Origin: PHAA01 sp964457945 | GTDB lineage: Bacteria > Bacillota > Syntrophomonadia > Syntrophomonadales > Syntrophomonadaceae | Length of the DNA stretch: 64,000 nucleotides | Assembly: GCA_964457945.1 (NCBI GenBank) | Contig: CAYWFX010000004.1 | Location: forward strand, 62,001 to 126,000 | Direction of reading: 5' to 3' | Shown: in pieces, positions 51,343 through 60,942 of the stretch | Layout: each line of letters opens with the position of its first letter | Numbering within the stretch: the stretch's first letter is position 1 | Notes under the pieces: model-generated | The model's database searches: none | What the model saw: the letters and a program-made list of their open reading frames with translations, nothing else | Told to the model about the DNA's origin: nothing | Translations under genes and position numbers: made by a program

Positions 51343-51972
51343 ATGAACCCTTGGCGTGAAAAGCACCTGATTATTCTTATAATAGTATTAGCATTGACTT
51401 TGCTTCTAACCGGTACTGCCCTGGGGGTAGACAATATACAAGATTTAAATAATGCTATTAACCAGGAACAGCCTCAAGTCCAATCTAATAACCTATGGCT
51501 CAGTTTATTGAAATTAATACTGGTATTGGGTGTGATACTTGTTGCCGCTTGGTCTATAATTCGCCTATTTGCCAAACAGGTAAGCACCAAAATGCAAGGG
51601 ACTTGGCTGCACGTGGTTGACGAGGTGCTGTTAGGACAAAATCGTGGATTAGTCCTATGCGAGGTAAGTGGTAAGATCTATGCGCTCGGGGTAACTGATG
51701 GTCAAATTAATTTATTATTCGAAGTGGATAATCCTAAATTATTGGAGGAAATCAGCACCGGGGAATATGTTTTAAATAAGAAAGAAGAGCTTCCCCTTAT
51801 CAACTCTATTAATAGCTGGTTTAACCGCAAGCTTAAAATGGAAAAAAGCCCAAGCTCCCCCAAAAATTTTCACCTGCTAATGCAGGAACAGAATAAACGT
51901 ATAAAAGATGTTTCATTCCCGAGCGTAAGGAACCGGGGATCGAATGTAAAGAGAAGTGGTAAAGATGAGTAA
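51343..51972 (+). CDS. fliO: Flagellar biosynthesis protein FliO (FliZ)
   Basis: At 209 residues, this has an N-terminal signal-peptide-like helix (LIILIIVLALTLLLTGTALG), a second membrane helix (LLKLILVLGVILVAAWSIIRLF, about 55-76) and the FliO domain (VVDEVLLGQNRGLVLCEVSG). The tail is basic. It helps assemble FliP into the export gate. It overlaps the fliP start, as usual for fliO-fliP pairs. Confidence 0.92.
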   Translation: MNPWREKHLIILIIVLALTLLLTGTALGVDNIQDLNNAINQEQPQVQSNNLWLSLLKLILVLGVILVAAWSIIRLFAKQVSTKMQGTWLHVVDEVLLGQNRGLVLCEVSGKIYALGVTDGQINLLFEVDNPKLLEEISTGEYVLNKKEELPLINSINSWFNRKLKMEKSPSSPKNFHLLMQEQNKRIKDVSFPSVRNRGSNVKRSGKDE

Positions 51973-52741
51973 AATACAATTGCCCCGCCGTAGCTTGTTA
52001 CTGATAGCAGTTAGTGCTTTTATGGTATTAATGTTTGTGTCTCCGGTATCTGCCGAACCATTTCAGATACCCAATATTAATCTTCAGGTAGGGGGAAACG
52101 CCAACACTCCCCAGAGTTTATCGAATTCTCTGCAGTTACTTATTATGCTTACCGTACTGACCCTAGCTCCAGCAATGCTTGTGCTATTAACATCATTTAC
52201 CAGAATTGTTATTGTTCTGTCGTTTGTCAGAAGTTCTCTGGCAACCCAGCAAATGCCTCCTAATCAAGTATTAATAGGCCTGGCTCTCTTTCTTACCCTA
52301 TTTGTTATGATGCCTACCTGGCAACAGGTGAACCAGAGTGGTTTGCAGCCATACATGAAAGGCCAAATAACTCAGGAACAGGCCTTCACTAGTGGCATGG
52401 AGCCGATCCGTAATTTTATGTTAAAGCAGACCCGAGAAAAGGACCTGGCCCTTTTTGTGAAGATGTCTAAGCTAGAGAGGCCGAAAAATTTTGGGGATAT
52501 TCCCAATTATGTTCTCATCCCCAGTTTTGTAATTAGTGAATTAAAGACCGCCTTTCAAATCGGTTTTATTATATTCATTCCGTTTTTGGTCATAGACATG
52601 GTGGTAGCCAGTGCTTTAATGTCCATGGGCATGATGATGCTGCCCCCTATGATGATATCACTGCCATTCAAAATATTACTATTTGTACTGGTAGATGGAT
52701 GGAATTTAGTTATCCAGTCATTGATGATGAGCTTTAAGTGA
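51965..52741 (+). CDS. fliP: Flagellar export gate protein FliP
   Basis: The 258-residue core gate protein has a cleavable-type signal (SLLLIAVSAFMVLMFVSPVSA) and the family segments TLAPAMLVLLTSFTRIVIVL, PPNQVLIGLALFLTLFVM and GMMMLPPMMISLPFKILLF. ATG 51965 overlaps the fliO stop (ATGAGTAA); GTG 51956 is an alternative. It forms the export pore with FliQ and FliR. Confidence 0.96.
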   Translation: MSKIQLPRRSLLLIAVSAFMVLMFVSPVSAEPFQIPNINLQVGGNANTPQSLSNSLQLLIMLTVLTLAPAMLVLLTSFTRIVIVLSFVRSSLATQQMPPNQVLIGLALFLTLFVMMPTWQQVNQSGLQPYMKGQITQEQAFTSGMEPIRNFMLKQTREKDLALFVKMSKLERPKNFGDIPNYVLIPSFVISELKTAFQIGFIIFIPFLVIDMVVASALMSMGMMMLPPMMISLPFKILLFVLVDGWNLVIQSLMMSFK

Positions 52742-52759
52742 GGGGAGGAATAGGGGAAA

Positions 52760-53032
52760 ATGTATGAAAATATTATAATGGGCATAGCTAATGAGGCTAT
52801 CTTTACAGTTCTCCTGGTTTCAGCCCCAATACTGGGTGCTGCTTTATTAATCGGCTTATTGATAAGCATTTTGCAGGCAACTACTCAACTACAGGAAATG
52901 ACCCTGGTTTTCGTACCTAAAATTATCGTTGTTTTTGTGGTTTTACTTATTACAGCTCCTTGGATGTTAAATATTGTAGTTGGTTTTACGCATAATCTGT
53001 TCGCCTCGATTCCCCAGTATATATCATTATAA
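52760..53032 (+). CDS. fliQ: Flagellar export gate protein FliQ
   Basis: This 90-residue protein has two membrane helices (EAIFTVLLVSAPILGAALLIG and IIVVFVVLLITAPWMLNIVV regions, about 11-34 and 50-72). Between them is the LISILQATTQLQEMTLVFVP signature of the FliQ/SpaQ family. It lies between fliP and fliR. Confidence 0.96.
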   Translation: MYENIIMGIANEAIFTVLLVSAPILGAALLIGLLISILQATTQLQEMTLVFVPKIIVVFVVLLITAPWMLNIVVGFTHNLFASIPQYISL

Positions 53033-53051
53033 GTTAGGATGGTAGGCACCT

Positions 53052-53816
53052 GTGACCTTTGCTTTTAATAGTTTTCTGATGGTTTTGGGCAGGTTGTCAG
53101 GCCTGTTCATTAGTGCTCCTATATTTGCCAGCAAGCAATTGCCGGGTCGAATGAAGATATTGATCATTATTCTCTTAGCAGGGGTCATGAGCTCTTTTGT
53201 CCCGGTTAAATTTGCAGTTTCTCTGGATACACCGGCTTATTTTATCGCGGCATTCGTATTAGAGATATTTATTGGCTATTGCATGGGTTTCATAGCTTTT
53301 GTAGTTTTTGCTGCCATTCAATTGGCTGGTCAGTTGATGGATATGCAGATGGGCTTTAGTATGGTTAACGTTTTAGATCCCCAATCGGGAACCCAGATCC
53401 CCCTGATGGGAAATTTCTGTTATCTTTTGGCCTTATTGATATATTTGGTTTTGAACGGACATCATTATTTGCTGAATGCTATTGTTAAAAGCTATCAGAT
53501 AATACCGGTAATGGGGGCTAATTTAGGCACTGACTTCATGGATCTGATGGCACACGTTACAATTTATATGTTCGTAATTGCGGTTCAAATATCAGCACCC
53601 ATAGTGGTGGCATTAATGATAACCAATGTGGCTATGGGTTTTATCGCTCGGACAGTACCTCAGATGAACGTATTTATTGTAGGAATGCCCCTAAACATTA
53701 TGGTAGGTTTGGCTGCCTTATTTGTTTTATTACCAATTTACATATGGTTCATGGGGATGCTTTTCTCTAAATTCTTGGAATACTTGGATGCGTTGCTTTT
53801 AACCATGGGGATATAA
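53052..53816 (+). CDS. fliR: Flagellar export gate protein FliR
   Basis: This 254-residue polytopic protein has about six hydrophobic segments. Family segments are LSGLFISAPIFASKQLPGR, QLAGQLMDMQMGFSMVNVLD and VPQMNVFIVGMPLNIMVGL. It plugs the FliPQ pore. The GTG start is 19 bp after fliQ with GGATGG upstream. Confidence 0.96.
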   Translation: MTFAFNSFLMVLGRLSGLFISAPIFASKQLPGRMKILIIILLAGVMSSFVPVKFAVSLDTPAYFIAAFVLEIFIGYCMGFIAFVVFAAIQLAGQLMDMQMGFSMVNVLDPQSGTQIPLMGNFCYLLALLIYLVLNGHHYLLNAIVKSYQIIPVMGANLGTDFMDLMAHVTIYMFVIAVQISAPIVVALMITNVAMGFIARTVPQMNVFIVGMPLNIMVGLAALFVLLPIYIWFMGMLFSKFLEYLDALLLTMGI

Positions 53817-53823
53817 GAAGGAT

Positions 53824-54930
53824 ATGGAATATTTAAAGTACTTCTCAATAAATTTGCAGTTGTTTGCTGATGATGGTGGCGGAGAGAAGACCGAAACTGC
53901 CACACCTCGTCGCCGGGAAGAAGCTCGTAAAAAGGGTCAAATCTTTAAGAGCACCGATTTAAATTCAGCGGTTATTCTAATAGCTGGATCAATGGTGGGA
54001 ATATTCAGTTTTGCATATATGACCGATGCATTGAAGCAATATACAATTATTGCTCTTTTACACCGAACCCAGATTGATTTTGACAACGCATATGCTTTCC
54101 AACTGCTTTACGAATCTGTAATGCTTATGGGAAAGATGCTTTTACCCATTTTTTTAAGTACCTTTATTGCTGCCTTTGTGATTACCTATTTACAGGTGGG
54201 TGGCCTTTTTAGTACTGAATCGCTGACTCCTAAACTAGAAAGATTAGACCCGCTGGAGGGTTTCAAAAAGATTTTCTCCACACGCGCTCTGATGGAACTG
54301 CTAAAATCCTTAATGAAGATAGTAGTTACCGGTTATGTAGCTTATACGGTTATAAAAAAGTATATGTATGTTTTTCCTCGTTTTGTGGATATGGATATAA
54401 TAGCATCTATGGTGATATGTGGCAGTATTATCCTGGAGATGGCCCTGAAAGTGGGAGTCGTTTTTGTTATCATTGGTATTATAGATTATATTTACCAGTG
54501 GTTTGAACATGAAAAATCTCTCAAGATGAGCAAATACGATATTAAGCAGGAATATAAACAGGTTGAAGGAGATCCTCAGATAAAATCCAAGCAAAGACAG
54601 ATCCAACGTGAGGTTGCGATGCGCAGAATGATGGCGGAAGTTCCCGCTGCAGATGTAGTAATTACCAACCCGACCCATTTTGCAGTGGTTTTAAAATACC
54701 AGGCTGAGTTCATGGAAGCCCCAACCATTATAGCCAAGGGCCAAGATTTTATGGCTTTAAAGATACGTGAAATTGCTAATTCCCATCACGTTACTATTGT
54801 AGAAAATCCACCCCTGGCTCGGATGCTCTATTATACTACGGAAATAGGAGATGTAGTGCCCGAGGAAATGTACCAGGCAGTGGCTGAGATATTGGCCTTT
54901 GTTTACAAACAGAAAAAACGAGCCTTATAG
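53824..54930 (+). CDS. flhB: Flagellar export switch protein FlhB
   Basis: The 368-residue protein opens with the cytoplasmic motif GGEKTETATPRRREEARKKG, then has four membrane helices (up to about residue 220) and the cytoplasmic domain with the autocleavage site NPTH (in VITNPTHFAVVLKYQ, near 280). Cleavage of NPTH switches export from rod/hook to filament proteins under control of FliK. It has a short N-terminal extension (about 17 residues) before the conserved start. Confidence 0.97.
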   Translation: MEYLKYFSINLQLFADDGGGEKTETATPRRREEARKKGQIFKSTDLNSAVILIAGSMVGIFSFAYMTDALKQYTIIALLHRTQIDFDNAYAFQLLYESVMLMGKMLLPIFLSTFIAAFVITYLQVGGLFSTESLTPKLERLDPLEGFKKIFSTRALMELLKSLMKIVVTGYVAYTVIKKYMYVFPRFVDMDIIASMVICGSIILEMALKVGVVFVIIGIIDYIYQWFEHEKSLKMSKYDIKQEYKQVEGDPQIKSKQRQIQREVAMRRMMAEVPAADVVITNPTHFAVVLKYQAEFMEAPTIIAKGQDFMALKIREIANSHHVTIVENPPLARMLYYTTEIGDVVPEEMYQAVAEILAFVYKQKKRAL

Positions 54931-54942
54931 GAGGAAGTTTCA

Positions 54943-57006
54943 TTGGGAAAAAGAGCAGGCTGGATAGGAAAGATACTGAATAGCAGTGATGCCATAATGG
55001 CCATCCTCGTAATAACCATTGTTATGATGATGGTAATACCGGTCAAGCCTTTTATTCTTGATATACTTATCACTTTTAATATTAGTTTTGCCTTGGTTAT
55101 CCTAATGGTTGCTATGTTTAATAATGACCCCCTGGATTTTTCAGTATTTCCCACCCTGTTGTTAGTTATGACTCTACTACGACTATCTTTGAATGTCTCT
55201 TCGACCCGTCTAATTTTGCTCAATGCCGAAGCAGGACAGGTGATTCAAGCTTTTGGTTCTTTTGTAGTTGGGGGTAATACAGCAGTAGGAATTGTAATGT
55301 TCCTAATTTTAGTGGTAATTCAGTTTATCGTAATAACCAAAGGTGCTGAAAGGGTATCAGAGGTAGGTGCTCGTTTCACCTTGGATGCTATGCCAGGTAA
55401 ACAGATGGCTATAGATGCTGATCTAAATGCTGGTCTTATTAATGAAGAAGGTGCTCGTAAGCGACGCCAGAAGATCCAGGATGAAGCTGATTTTTATGGA
55501 TCTATGGATGGTGCCAGTAAATTTGTTAAGGGTGATGCTGTTGCCGGTATCATTATTGTTATAATAAATATTGTGGGGGGCTTCATAATTGGTATGGTGC
55601 AAAAAGATATGGCCATGGCAGATGCAGCCAAGATTTATACAATTCTATCCATTGGGGATGGGCTGGTCACCCAGATACCAGCTCTTTTAATTTCAACCGC
55701 TACCGGTATAATTGTAACCCGCAGTGCATCTGAAAATAACCTGGGTAGAGATGTAGCGGAGCAGGTCTTCGGTAATCCCAAAGCTTTGGGTATAACCTCT
55801 TTGGTATTGCTGGTTCTAGGTACTATTGGACTGCCCAGAGTTCCGATGTATACCTTAGCTGCTTTTTTTGGTTTATTATTTTTAGCCTTTAGAACTACAA
55901 GAGCAGAAATTACTGAGAATAATGATATCGAGCAACAGAAGGAAGCCGAAGAGATTAAAAAACCTGAAAATGTGGTGGAATTATTGCAGGTTGAGAAGAT
56001 GGAAATGGAATTAGGCTATGGATTGATTCCGCTGGTGGATACCGAGCAGGGTGGAGATCTCTTGGATCGTATTGTTATGATCCGCAGGCAATGTGCTATG
56101 GAGTTGGGTTTTATCGTGCCTCCTATTCGTATTCGTGATAATATGCAACTGAAGCCCAATGCATATTCTATTAAAATAAAGGCTATGGAGCTAGCATCAG
56201 GGGAATTGATACTGGACAATTATCTAGCTATCGGTCCGGATATTGACCAGGACACCGAACTACCAGGTGTTGATACGGTTGAACCGGCCTTTAATCTGCC
56301 GGCTCGCTGGATCGATACTATCGAAAAGGAAAATGCAGAGATGAAAGGCTATACGGTAGTTGATCCCCCCTCAGTTGTGGCTACCCATCTTACTGCGGTT
56401 ATTAAGGCCCATGCCTTTGAGTTGTTGGGCAGGCAGGAGATTCAAAATATAATTGATTTTGTTAAAGAACAGAATTCAGCGGTGGTAAATGAACTATTGC
56501 CCGATTTGATGAGTATTGGCGACTTGCAGAAGGTGTTATCGAATCTATTAAAGGAGCAGGTTTCCATCCGTGATATGGTAACCATACTGGAGACCTTGGC
56601 GGATTACTCCAAGATTACCAAAGATACTGACGTACTTACTGAATATGTGCGGCAGGGGTTAAAAAGGCATATTAGCAGGCAATTTGCCGGGGATAGCCAT
56701 AAAATTTCGGTCCTGACTATTGACCCGAGCCTGGAAGAGAAGTTACGCGATTCGGTTCAACAATCGGAGTTTGGCTCTTATCTGGCTTTGGAACCGGATA
56801 TAGCTCAACCTATGATAGATAAGCTGGTAGCCCAGTATGAGAGTTTGACCCACTCAGGTAAGATACCCATAGTGCTATGTGCACCGATTTTAAGAATTTA
56901 TTTTAAGCGTTTATTAGAAAGATTTATTCCCAACCTAACCGTTCTTTCTTATAATGAAATAGAAGCGGGTGTTGATGTTGAAGTCATTGGGATGGTGTCG
57001 ATATGA
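54943..57006 (+). CDS. flhA: Flagellar export gate protein FlhA
   Basis: The 687-residue protein has eight membrane helices in about the first 330 residues. The FHIPEP-family cytoplasmic loop is GARFTLDAMPGKQMAIDADL, and a large C-terminal cytoplasmic domain docks chaperone-substrate complexes (VVDPPSVVATHLTAVIKAHA, LPDLMSIGDLQKVLSNLLKE). TTG start after GGAGGAAG. The stop overlaps the flhF start as ATGA. Confidence 0.97.
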   Translation: MGKRAGWIGKILNSSDAIMAILVITIVMMMVIPVKPFILDILITFNISFALVILMVAMFNNDPLDFSVFPTLLLVMTLLRLSLNVSSTRLILLNAEAGQVIQAFGSFVVGGNTAVGIVMFLILVVIQFIVITKGAERVSEVGARFTLDAMPGKQMAIDADLNAGLINEEGARKRRQKIQDEADFYGSMDGASKFVKGDAVAGIIIVIINIVGGFIIGMVQKDMAMADAAKIYTILSIGDGLVTQIPALLISTATGIIVTRSASENNLGRDVAEQVFGNPKALGITSLVLLVLGTIGLPRVPMYTLAAFFGLLFLAFRTTRAEITENNDIEQQKEAEEIKKPENVVELLQVEKMEMELGYGLIPLVDTEQGGDLLDRIVMIRRQCAMELGFIVPPIRIRDNMQLKPNAYSIKIKAMELASGELILDNYLAIGPDIDQDTELPGVDTVEPAFNLPARWIDTIEKENAEMKGYTVVDPPSVVATHLTAVIKAHAFELLGRQEIQNIIDFVKEQNSAVVNELLPDLMSIGDLQKVLSNLLKEQVSIRDMVTILETLADYSKITKDTDVLTEYVRQGLKRHISRQFAGDSHKISVLTIDPSLEEKLRDSVQQSEFGSYLALEPDIAQPMIDKLVAQYESLTHSGKIPIVLCAPILRIYFKRLLERFIPNLTVLSYNEIEAGVDVEVIGMVSI

Positions 57007-58163
57007 AAATTAAAAAATATCTTGCAGATGATTTTCAGTCTGCCTTTAAGCAGGCTAAAAAAGAAATGGGTCGGGATGCCATTATCCTTAGTTCGCGTCA
57101 GGTAAAGAAGGGAGGATTTCTGGGCTTCTTTGCCAGAATGAAGGTTGAACTAACAGTTGCCGTAGATGATGATATGAGGGTAGAAAGAGACAAATTGCGG
57201 AGTGTTCCTGTGGAAAGTAATCCGCTTGCTCCGGCTCCGGCTATAAATTCCAATTCTAACCCAGTAGGAGAACAGGAGTTACAGTTATTGCAAGAGATGT
57301 ATAAGATGAATGATATTATGGCTGGTATTAAGGGCAAAATGTACGAAGTTGAACTTATAAAAGGCATATCCCAGCCAGTTCAAGAGTTTTATAAAACATT
57401 GATAAACAATCATGTTGATCAGGAGATAGCACTGAGAATGGCGAATAGTGTAGAGGGTCAACTGCCGGACGGAAAAGGAGATTATGATTGGGTTAATGAT
57501 GTGTGTCTCAATACCTTGCAGCGATTTTTAGATGAAATTAAGCCCATAGAATGTACTGGTGGAGATGGAGCTCGGGTAGTGGTAATGGTAGGACCGACCG
57601 GGGTGGGTAAGACCACTACTATTGCCAAACTGGCTGCCAACCTTACTTTCATCGATTCTCGCCAGGTTGCGTTTATTACCCTGGATACCTATCGGGTCTC
57701 AGCCGCTGAGCAATTGAAAACCTTTGCAGATATTATAGGGGTTCCCATCAAAGTAGTTTTCAGTCCTGCTGATCTGGGAGAAGCAATAGAATCCTATCGT
57801 GACAAGGATATTATATTTATTGACACTGCCGGGCGCAGCCCTTATAACCATGAACACATGTCAGAATTGCATGAATTTTTAGATATTGCCAGGGCCGATG
57901 AAACCATTCTAGTGTTAAGTGTTAACACTGCCAGTTCTGATTTATTGAATATATATCATGAGTTTAATAGAATTGGTGTGGATAAACTGATTTTTACTAA
58001 ACTGGATGAAACCAATTGTTATGGTCAAATTTTAAATATAATTAGTGAGATAAAGAAACCTGTAGCTTATTTTACTACTGGGCAGAATGTTCCGGACGAC
58101 ATAGAGGTTCCAGATCCATTCAAATTTGCTCGGATGGTAATGGGGAAGGGTGAAGCCATATGA
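57003..58163 (+). CDS. flhF: Flagellar SRP-family GTPase FlhF
   Basis: The 386-residue protein has a basic N-terminal B domain (KKYLADDFQSAFKQAKKEMG), a linker, and an SRP-type NG domain with G1 VGPTGVGKTTTIAKLAA near residue 199, DTYRVSAAEQLKTFA, and DTAGRSPYNHE as G3. With FlhG it sets flagellar number and position. It overlaps flhA and flhG by ATGA at both ends, so the three are tightly coupled. Confidence 0.96.
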   Translation: MKIKKYLADDFQSAFKQAKKEMGRDAIILSSRQVKKGGFLGFFARMKVELTVAVDDDMRVERDKLRSVPVESNPLAPAPAINSNSNPVGEQELQLLQEMYKMNDIMAGIKGKMYEVELIKGISQPVQEFYKTLINNHVDQEIALRMANSVEGQLPDGKGDYDWVNDVCLNTLQRFLDEIKPIECTGGDGARVVVMVGPTGVGKTTTIAKLAANLTFIDSRQVAFITLDTYRVSAAEQLKTFADIIGVPIKVVFSPADLGEAIESYRDKDIIFIDTAGRSPYNHEHMSELHEFLDIARADETILVLSVNTASSDLLNIYHEFNRIGVDKLIFTKLDETNCYGQILNIISEIKKPVAYFTTGQNVPDDIEVPDPFKFARMVMGKGEAI

Positions 58164-59065
58164 AAGATCAAGCCAATAAGCTCAGGGAGATGGCTTTAAA
58201 CCTGCGCAATCAAATTGAAGCTGATTTGGGAAAAGAAATAAGACACACCCGCGTTATATCGATCTCCAGCGGTAAAGGCGGAGTAGGTAAGAGTACTCTG
58301 GCTCTTAACCTGGCGCTAAAACTATGCGCAATGGGCAAGAGGGTATTAATTATGGATGCCGACCTGGGTATGGCGAATATAGATATAATGCTAGGGCTGG
58401 TTCCTAAATACAATCTCTATCATATGATACGAGATAAAAAACCGTTGAAAGACATAATTATTAATGGTCCGGGAGGCCTAAAGATAATACCCGGAGGCTC
58501 AGGTATGAATGAATTGGCCAATTTACAAGAGGAAGAAATGAAGCGCATTTTAGTAGAAATGGGTAAGTTAGATGGCGATTATGATTACATGGTGGTTGAT
58601 ACTGGCGCAGGCATATCCAACAACGTAGTAAAGTTTCTTCTGGCCGGTGACGATGTCATTGTTCTGACTACTCCTGAACCCACTTCTTTAACTGATGCTT
58701 ACGGTGTAGTTAAGAGTGTTAATAGATATGGATTTGATGGCAATATCTATCTGGTGGTAAATCGCGTAGCCAGGGAATCAGAGGGTGTTCTGGTAGCCCA
58801 GAAATTTAAACTGGTCAGCGAAAAATTTCTGGCTCTGAATATAAACATTCTGGGCTACATCGTGCAAGACTACCATGTGGAACAGGGAATCAGGCGTCAG
58901 GAGGCATTTGCAGAGGTGTTTCCCAACAGTCTGGCTGCTCAAAACATAACGGATATTGCTGAAAGATTGTTGGAAAACGATGGGGCCCGGACTCCGGTCT
59001 TACCTGCGAGAAGTGGCGGAATTAAAGGTTTTATCAAAAAGCTTACCGGATTTGCCCGCCCATAA
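58160..59065 (+). CDS. flhG: Flagellar number regulator FlhG (MinD/ParA-like ATPase)
   Basis: This 301-residue ParA/MinD ATPase has the deviant Walker A SSGKGGVGKSTLALNLA near residue 35, switch MDADLGMANIDIMLGL, and Walker B VVDTGAGIS. The N-terminal helix (ANKLREMALNLR) contains the type of motif that stimulates the FlhF GTPase. The C-terminus (GFIKKLTGFARP) is amphipathic and may bind membrane. Also known as YlxH in Bacillus. Start overlaps flhF. Confidence 0.95.
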   Translation: MKDQANKLREMALNLRNQIEADLGKEIRHTRVISISSGKGGVGKSTLALNLALKLCAMGKRVLIMDADLGMANIDIMLGLVPKYNLYHMIRDKKPLKDIIINGPGGLKIIPGGSGMNELANLQEEEMKRILVEMGKLDGDYDYMVVDTGAGISNNVVKFLLAGDDVIVLTTPEPTSLTDAYGVVKSVNRYGFDGNIYLVVNRVARESEGVLVAQKFKLVSEKFLALNINILGYIVQDYHVEQGIRRQEAFAEVFPNSLAAQNITDIAERLLENDGARTPVLPARSGGIKGFIKKLTGFARP

Positions 59066-59086
59066 TTAAACAGATGGAGGTGCATT

Positions 59087-59740
59087 ATGCTAGCGAAAGA
59101 TTTTAGGATTAATCAACTGGTTGAAATATCGGTTGATGAAGAGGGTTCGGATTATAAAAATCTGGCCAGCCGTATTGAGGAAGTTACAGCTGAGCATTTA
59201 CATATTGCGGTGCCAATGAAAAGGGGAGAGCTTTTGCCTCTTAGGGTCCGCCAACATCTCAATATTAGTATTTTTTTCAAAGGCAAATCATTTATGTTTA
59301 AAACTATTATTGTGGCCCGCCACTTGGACCCTTTTCCGGTTCTGGTAGTGGTAAAACCTGATAAATTTATAGAGATACAGCGTCGTCAGTGGGTGCGAGT
59401 GCCAACCAAATTAGCTATGCGATACCGGGCAATTAACTCCGCTAAAAATGTGGAACCCTATGTAGGCGAAACCATAGATATAAGCGGTGGAGGATTGCTT
59501 TTTGCTACGCTTGATCCAGTCGAAGAGGGACAGATGGTGGAACTGGAAATAGCTTTGCCGGGTCCAACCCCTCTTTTTTGCAAAGCCAAATTATTGCGCA
59601 TTTTGGAGAAACCTAAGAAAGAGGGAGCTAGCAGTAAAATAATACTCGAATTTACGGAAATTAGTGAAGGACAAAGGGATAGGATAATAAGCTACATATT
59701 TGAAAAACAACGGGAATGGATTCGCAAGGGACTTATATAG
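59087..59740 (+). CDS. PilZ-domain c-di-GMP receptor, YcgR/YpfA-like
   Basis: The 217-residue protein has an N-terminal YcgR-N-like beta domain (about 1-95) and a C-terminal PilZ domain. Both c-di-GMP-binding motifs are present: RRQWVRVP (RxxxR type) near residue 103 and DISGGGLLF (DxSxxG type) near 132. Such proteins slow or reprogram the motor when c-di-GMP is high. Position in the operon after flhG matches Firmicute YpfA/DgrA-like genes. ATG with GGAGGTG upstream. Motor interaction is inferred. Confidence 0.9.
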   Translation: MLAKDFRINQLVEISVDEEGSDYKNLASRIEEVTAEHLHIAVPMKRGELLPLRVRQHLNISIFFKGKSFMFKTIIVARHLDPFPVLVVVKPDKFIEIQRRQWVRVPTKLAMRYRAINSAKNVEPYVGETIDISGGGLLFATLDPVEEGQMVELEIALPGPTPLFCKAKLLRILEKPKKEGASSKIILEFTEISEGQRDRIISYIFEKQREWIRKGLI

Positions 59741-59808
59741 GGCTATCAAGGAATAAACAGGGCAGAATACTCAGAGTAAATGAAGTCTATATTTTTTGAT
59801 AGTCCTTT
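59740..59808 (+). repeat. Hairpin element sharing a core with 3091-3113
   Basis: GGGCTATCAA (59740-59749) pairs with TTGATAGTCC (59796-59805, one G-U) across a 46-nt interior. The left part matches 3092-3113 with two differences over about 22 bases. It fills the gap between the PilZ gene and cheB. The T tract lies before rather than after the right arm, so it is not a standard terminator. Confidence 0.5.
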
Positions 59809-59825
59809 AAGAAAGGAAGGGTACC

Positions 59826-60899
59826 ATGGAACTTATTAAAGTTCTGGTAGTGGATGATTCTGCCTTAATGCGCAAGGTACTAAGCGATATCATCAATAGT
59901 GATCCAACTATGATTGTTATCGCGACTGCTCGCGACGGTCAGGATGCTTTGCAAAAAATTGACCATTTGAAGCCAGATGTAGTGACTCTGGATATAGAGA
60001 TGCCGGTTATGGATGGGATGCAGACCTTGGCAAAGATAATGACCAACAATCCGATTCCGGTTATTATGTTGAGCAGTCTAACCCAAAGCGGAGCCGAACA
60101 TACGATTAGAGCATTGAATCTGGGAGCCATAGACTTTATTCCTAAACCCTCCGGACAAATATCGCTGGATATTGATAAAATGAGCGATGATATTTTGAAA
60201 AAAATTAAAATTGCAGCAGGTACTAAGAAAAACTTGCCGAATATTAATACTATATCGGACTTTAATCCTATTTCATCAGCTATAAATAAAGAAAAGTTCA
60301 TTGATCCCAAACGTCAGTTAAAGAAACTAGTTCTTATCGGGACATCTACTGGCGGGCCTAAAGCCTTACATCAGGTATTACCGAACATACCTGCCAACAT
60401 CAATGCTGGAATACTGGTAGTTCAGCACATGCCGCCCGGATTCACTAAATCTTTGGCGGAGAGACTGAATTCTCTTTCACAGATAAAGGTGAAAGAGGCT
60501 GAAAATGGGGAAGAGGTATTGACTGGTTGTGCATATATTGCACCGGGTGATTTCCATCTAAATGTTTTGGCTAAAAGAGAATTCCAAAAAAAAGAGTTGC
60601 ATATTAAGCTTACCCAGGAACCACCACAGGGTGGGCACAGACCCTCTGTTAATCAAATGTTACAATCAGTAGCCGGGCAATTCTGGTCAGATATCGTTTG
60701 TGTGATAATGACTGGTATGGGTCAGGATGGAACGGCAGGGCTTAAACATATAAAAGACAAAGGTGCTAAGGTTATCGCTGAACATCAATCTACATGTGTT
60801 GTATATGGCATGCCCAAGGTAGCAATTGAATCGGGTTTAGTTGATAAAGTGGTACCTCTATCGAATATAAGTGAAGAAGTGATTAAAATGTTGCAATAG
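59826..60899 (+). CDS. cheB: Chemotaxis protein-glutamate methylesterase CheB
   Basis: This 357-residue two-domain protein has a receiver domain with Asp10-Asp11 and phospho-Asp56 (TLDIEMPVMDG), a linker (about 125-170) and a methylesterase domain. The catalytic triad motifs are GTSTGGPKAL (Ser), VVQHMPPGFT (His) and MTGMGQDGTAGL (Asp). It removes methyl groups from receptor glutamates for adaptation. Its partner methyltransferase gene cheR is not in the window. Confidence 0.96.
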   Translation: MELIKVLVVDDSALMRKVLSDIINSDPTMIVIATARDGQDALQKIDHLKPDVVTLDIEMPVMDGMQTLAKIMTNNPIPVIMLSSLTQSGAEHTIRALNLGAIDFIPKPSGQISLDIDKMSDDILKKIKIAAGTKKNLPNINTISDFNPISSAINKEKFIDPKRQLKKLVLIGTSTGGPKALHQVLPNIPANINAGILVVQHMPPGFTKSLAERLNSLSQIKVKEAENGEEVLTGCAYIAPGDFHLNVLAKREFQKKELHIKLTQEPPQGGHRPSVNQMLQSVAGQFWSDIVCVIMTGMGQDGTAGLKHIKDKGAKVIAEHQSTCVVYGMPKVAIESGLVDKVVPLSNISEEVIKMLQ

Positions 60900-60942
60900 A
60901 TTTATCAAGAGTAAGGCCGAATTATTAAGGAGGTGATGGATA

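Noticed and set aside
54310..54678. 122-codon - strand frame opposite flhB
   Set aside because: Codon pattern and conservation belong to flhB; no ribosome site.
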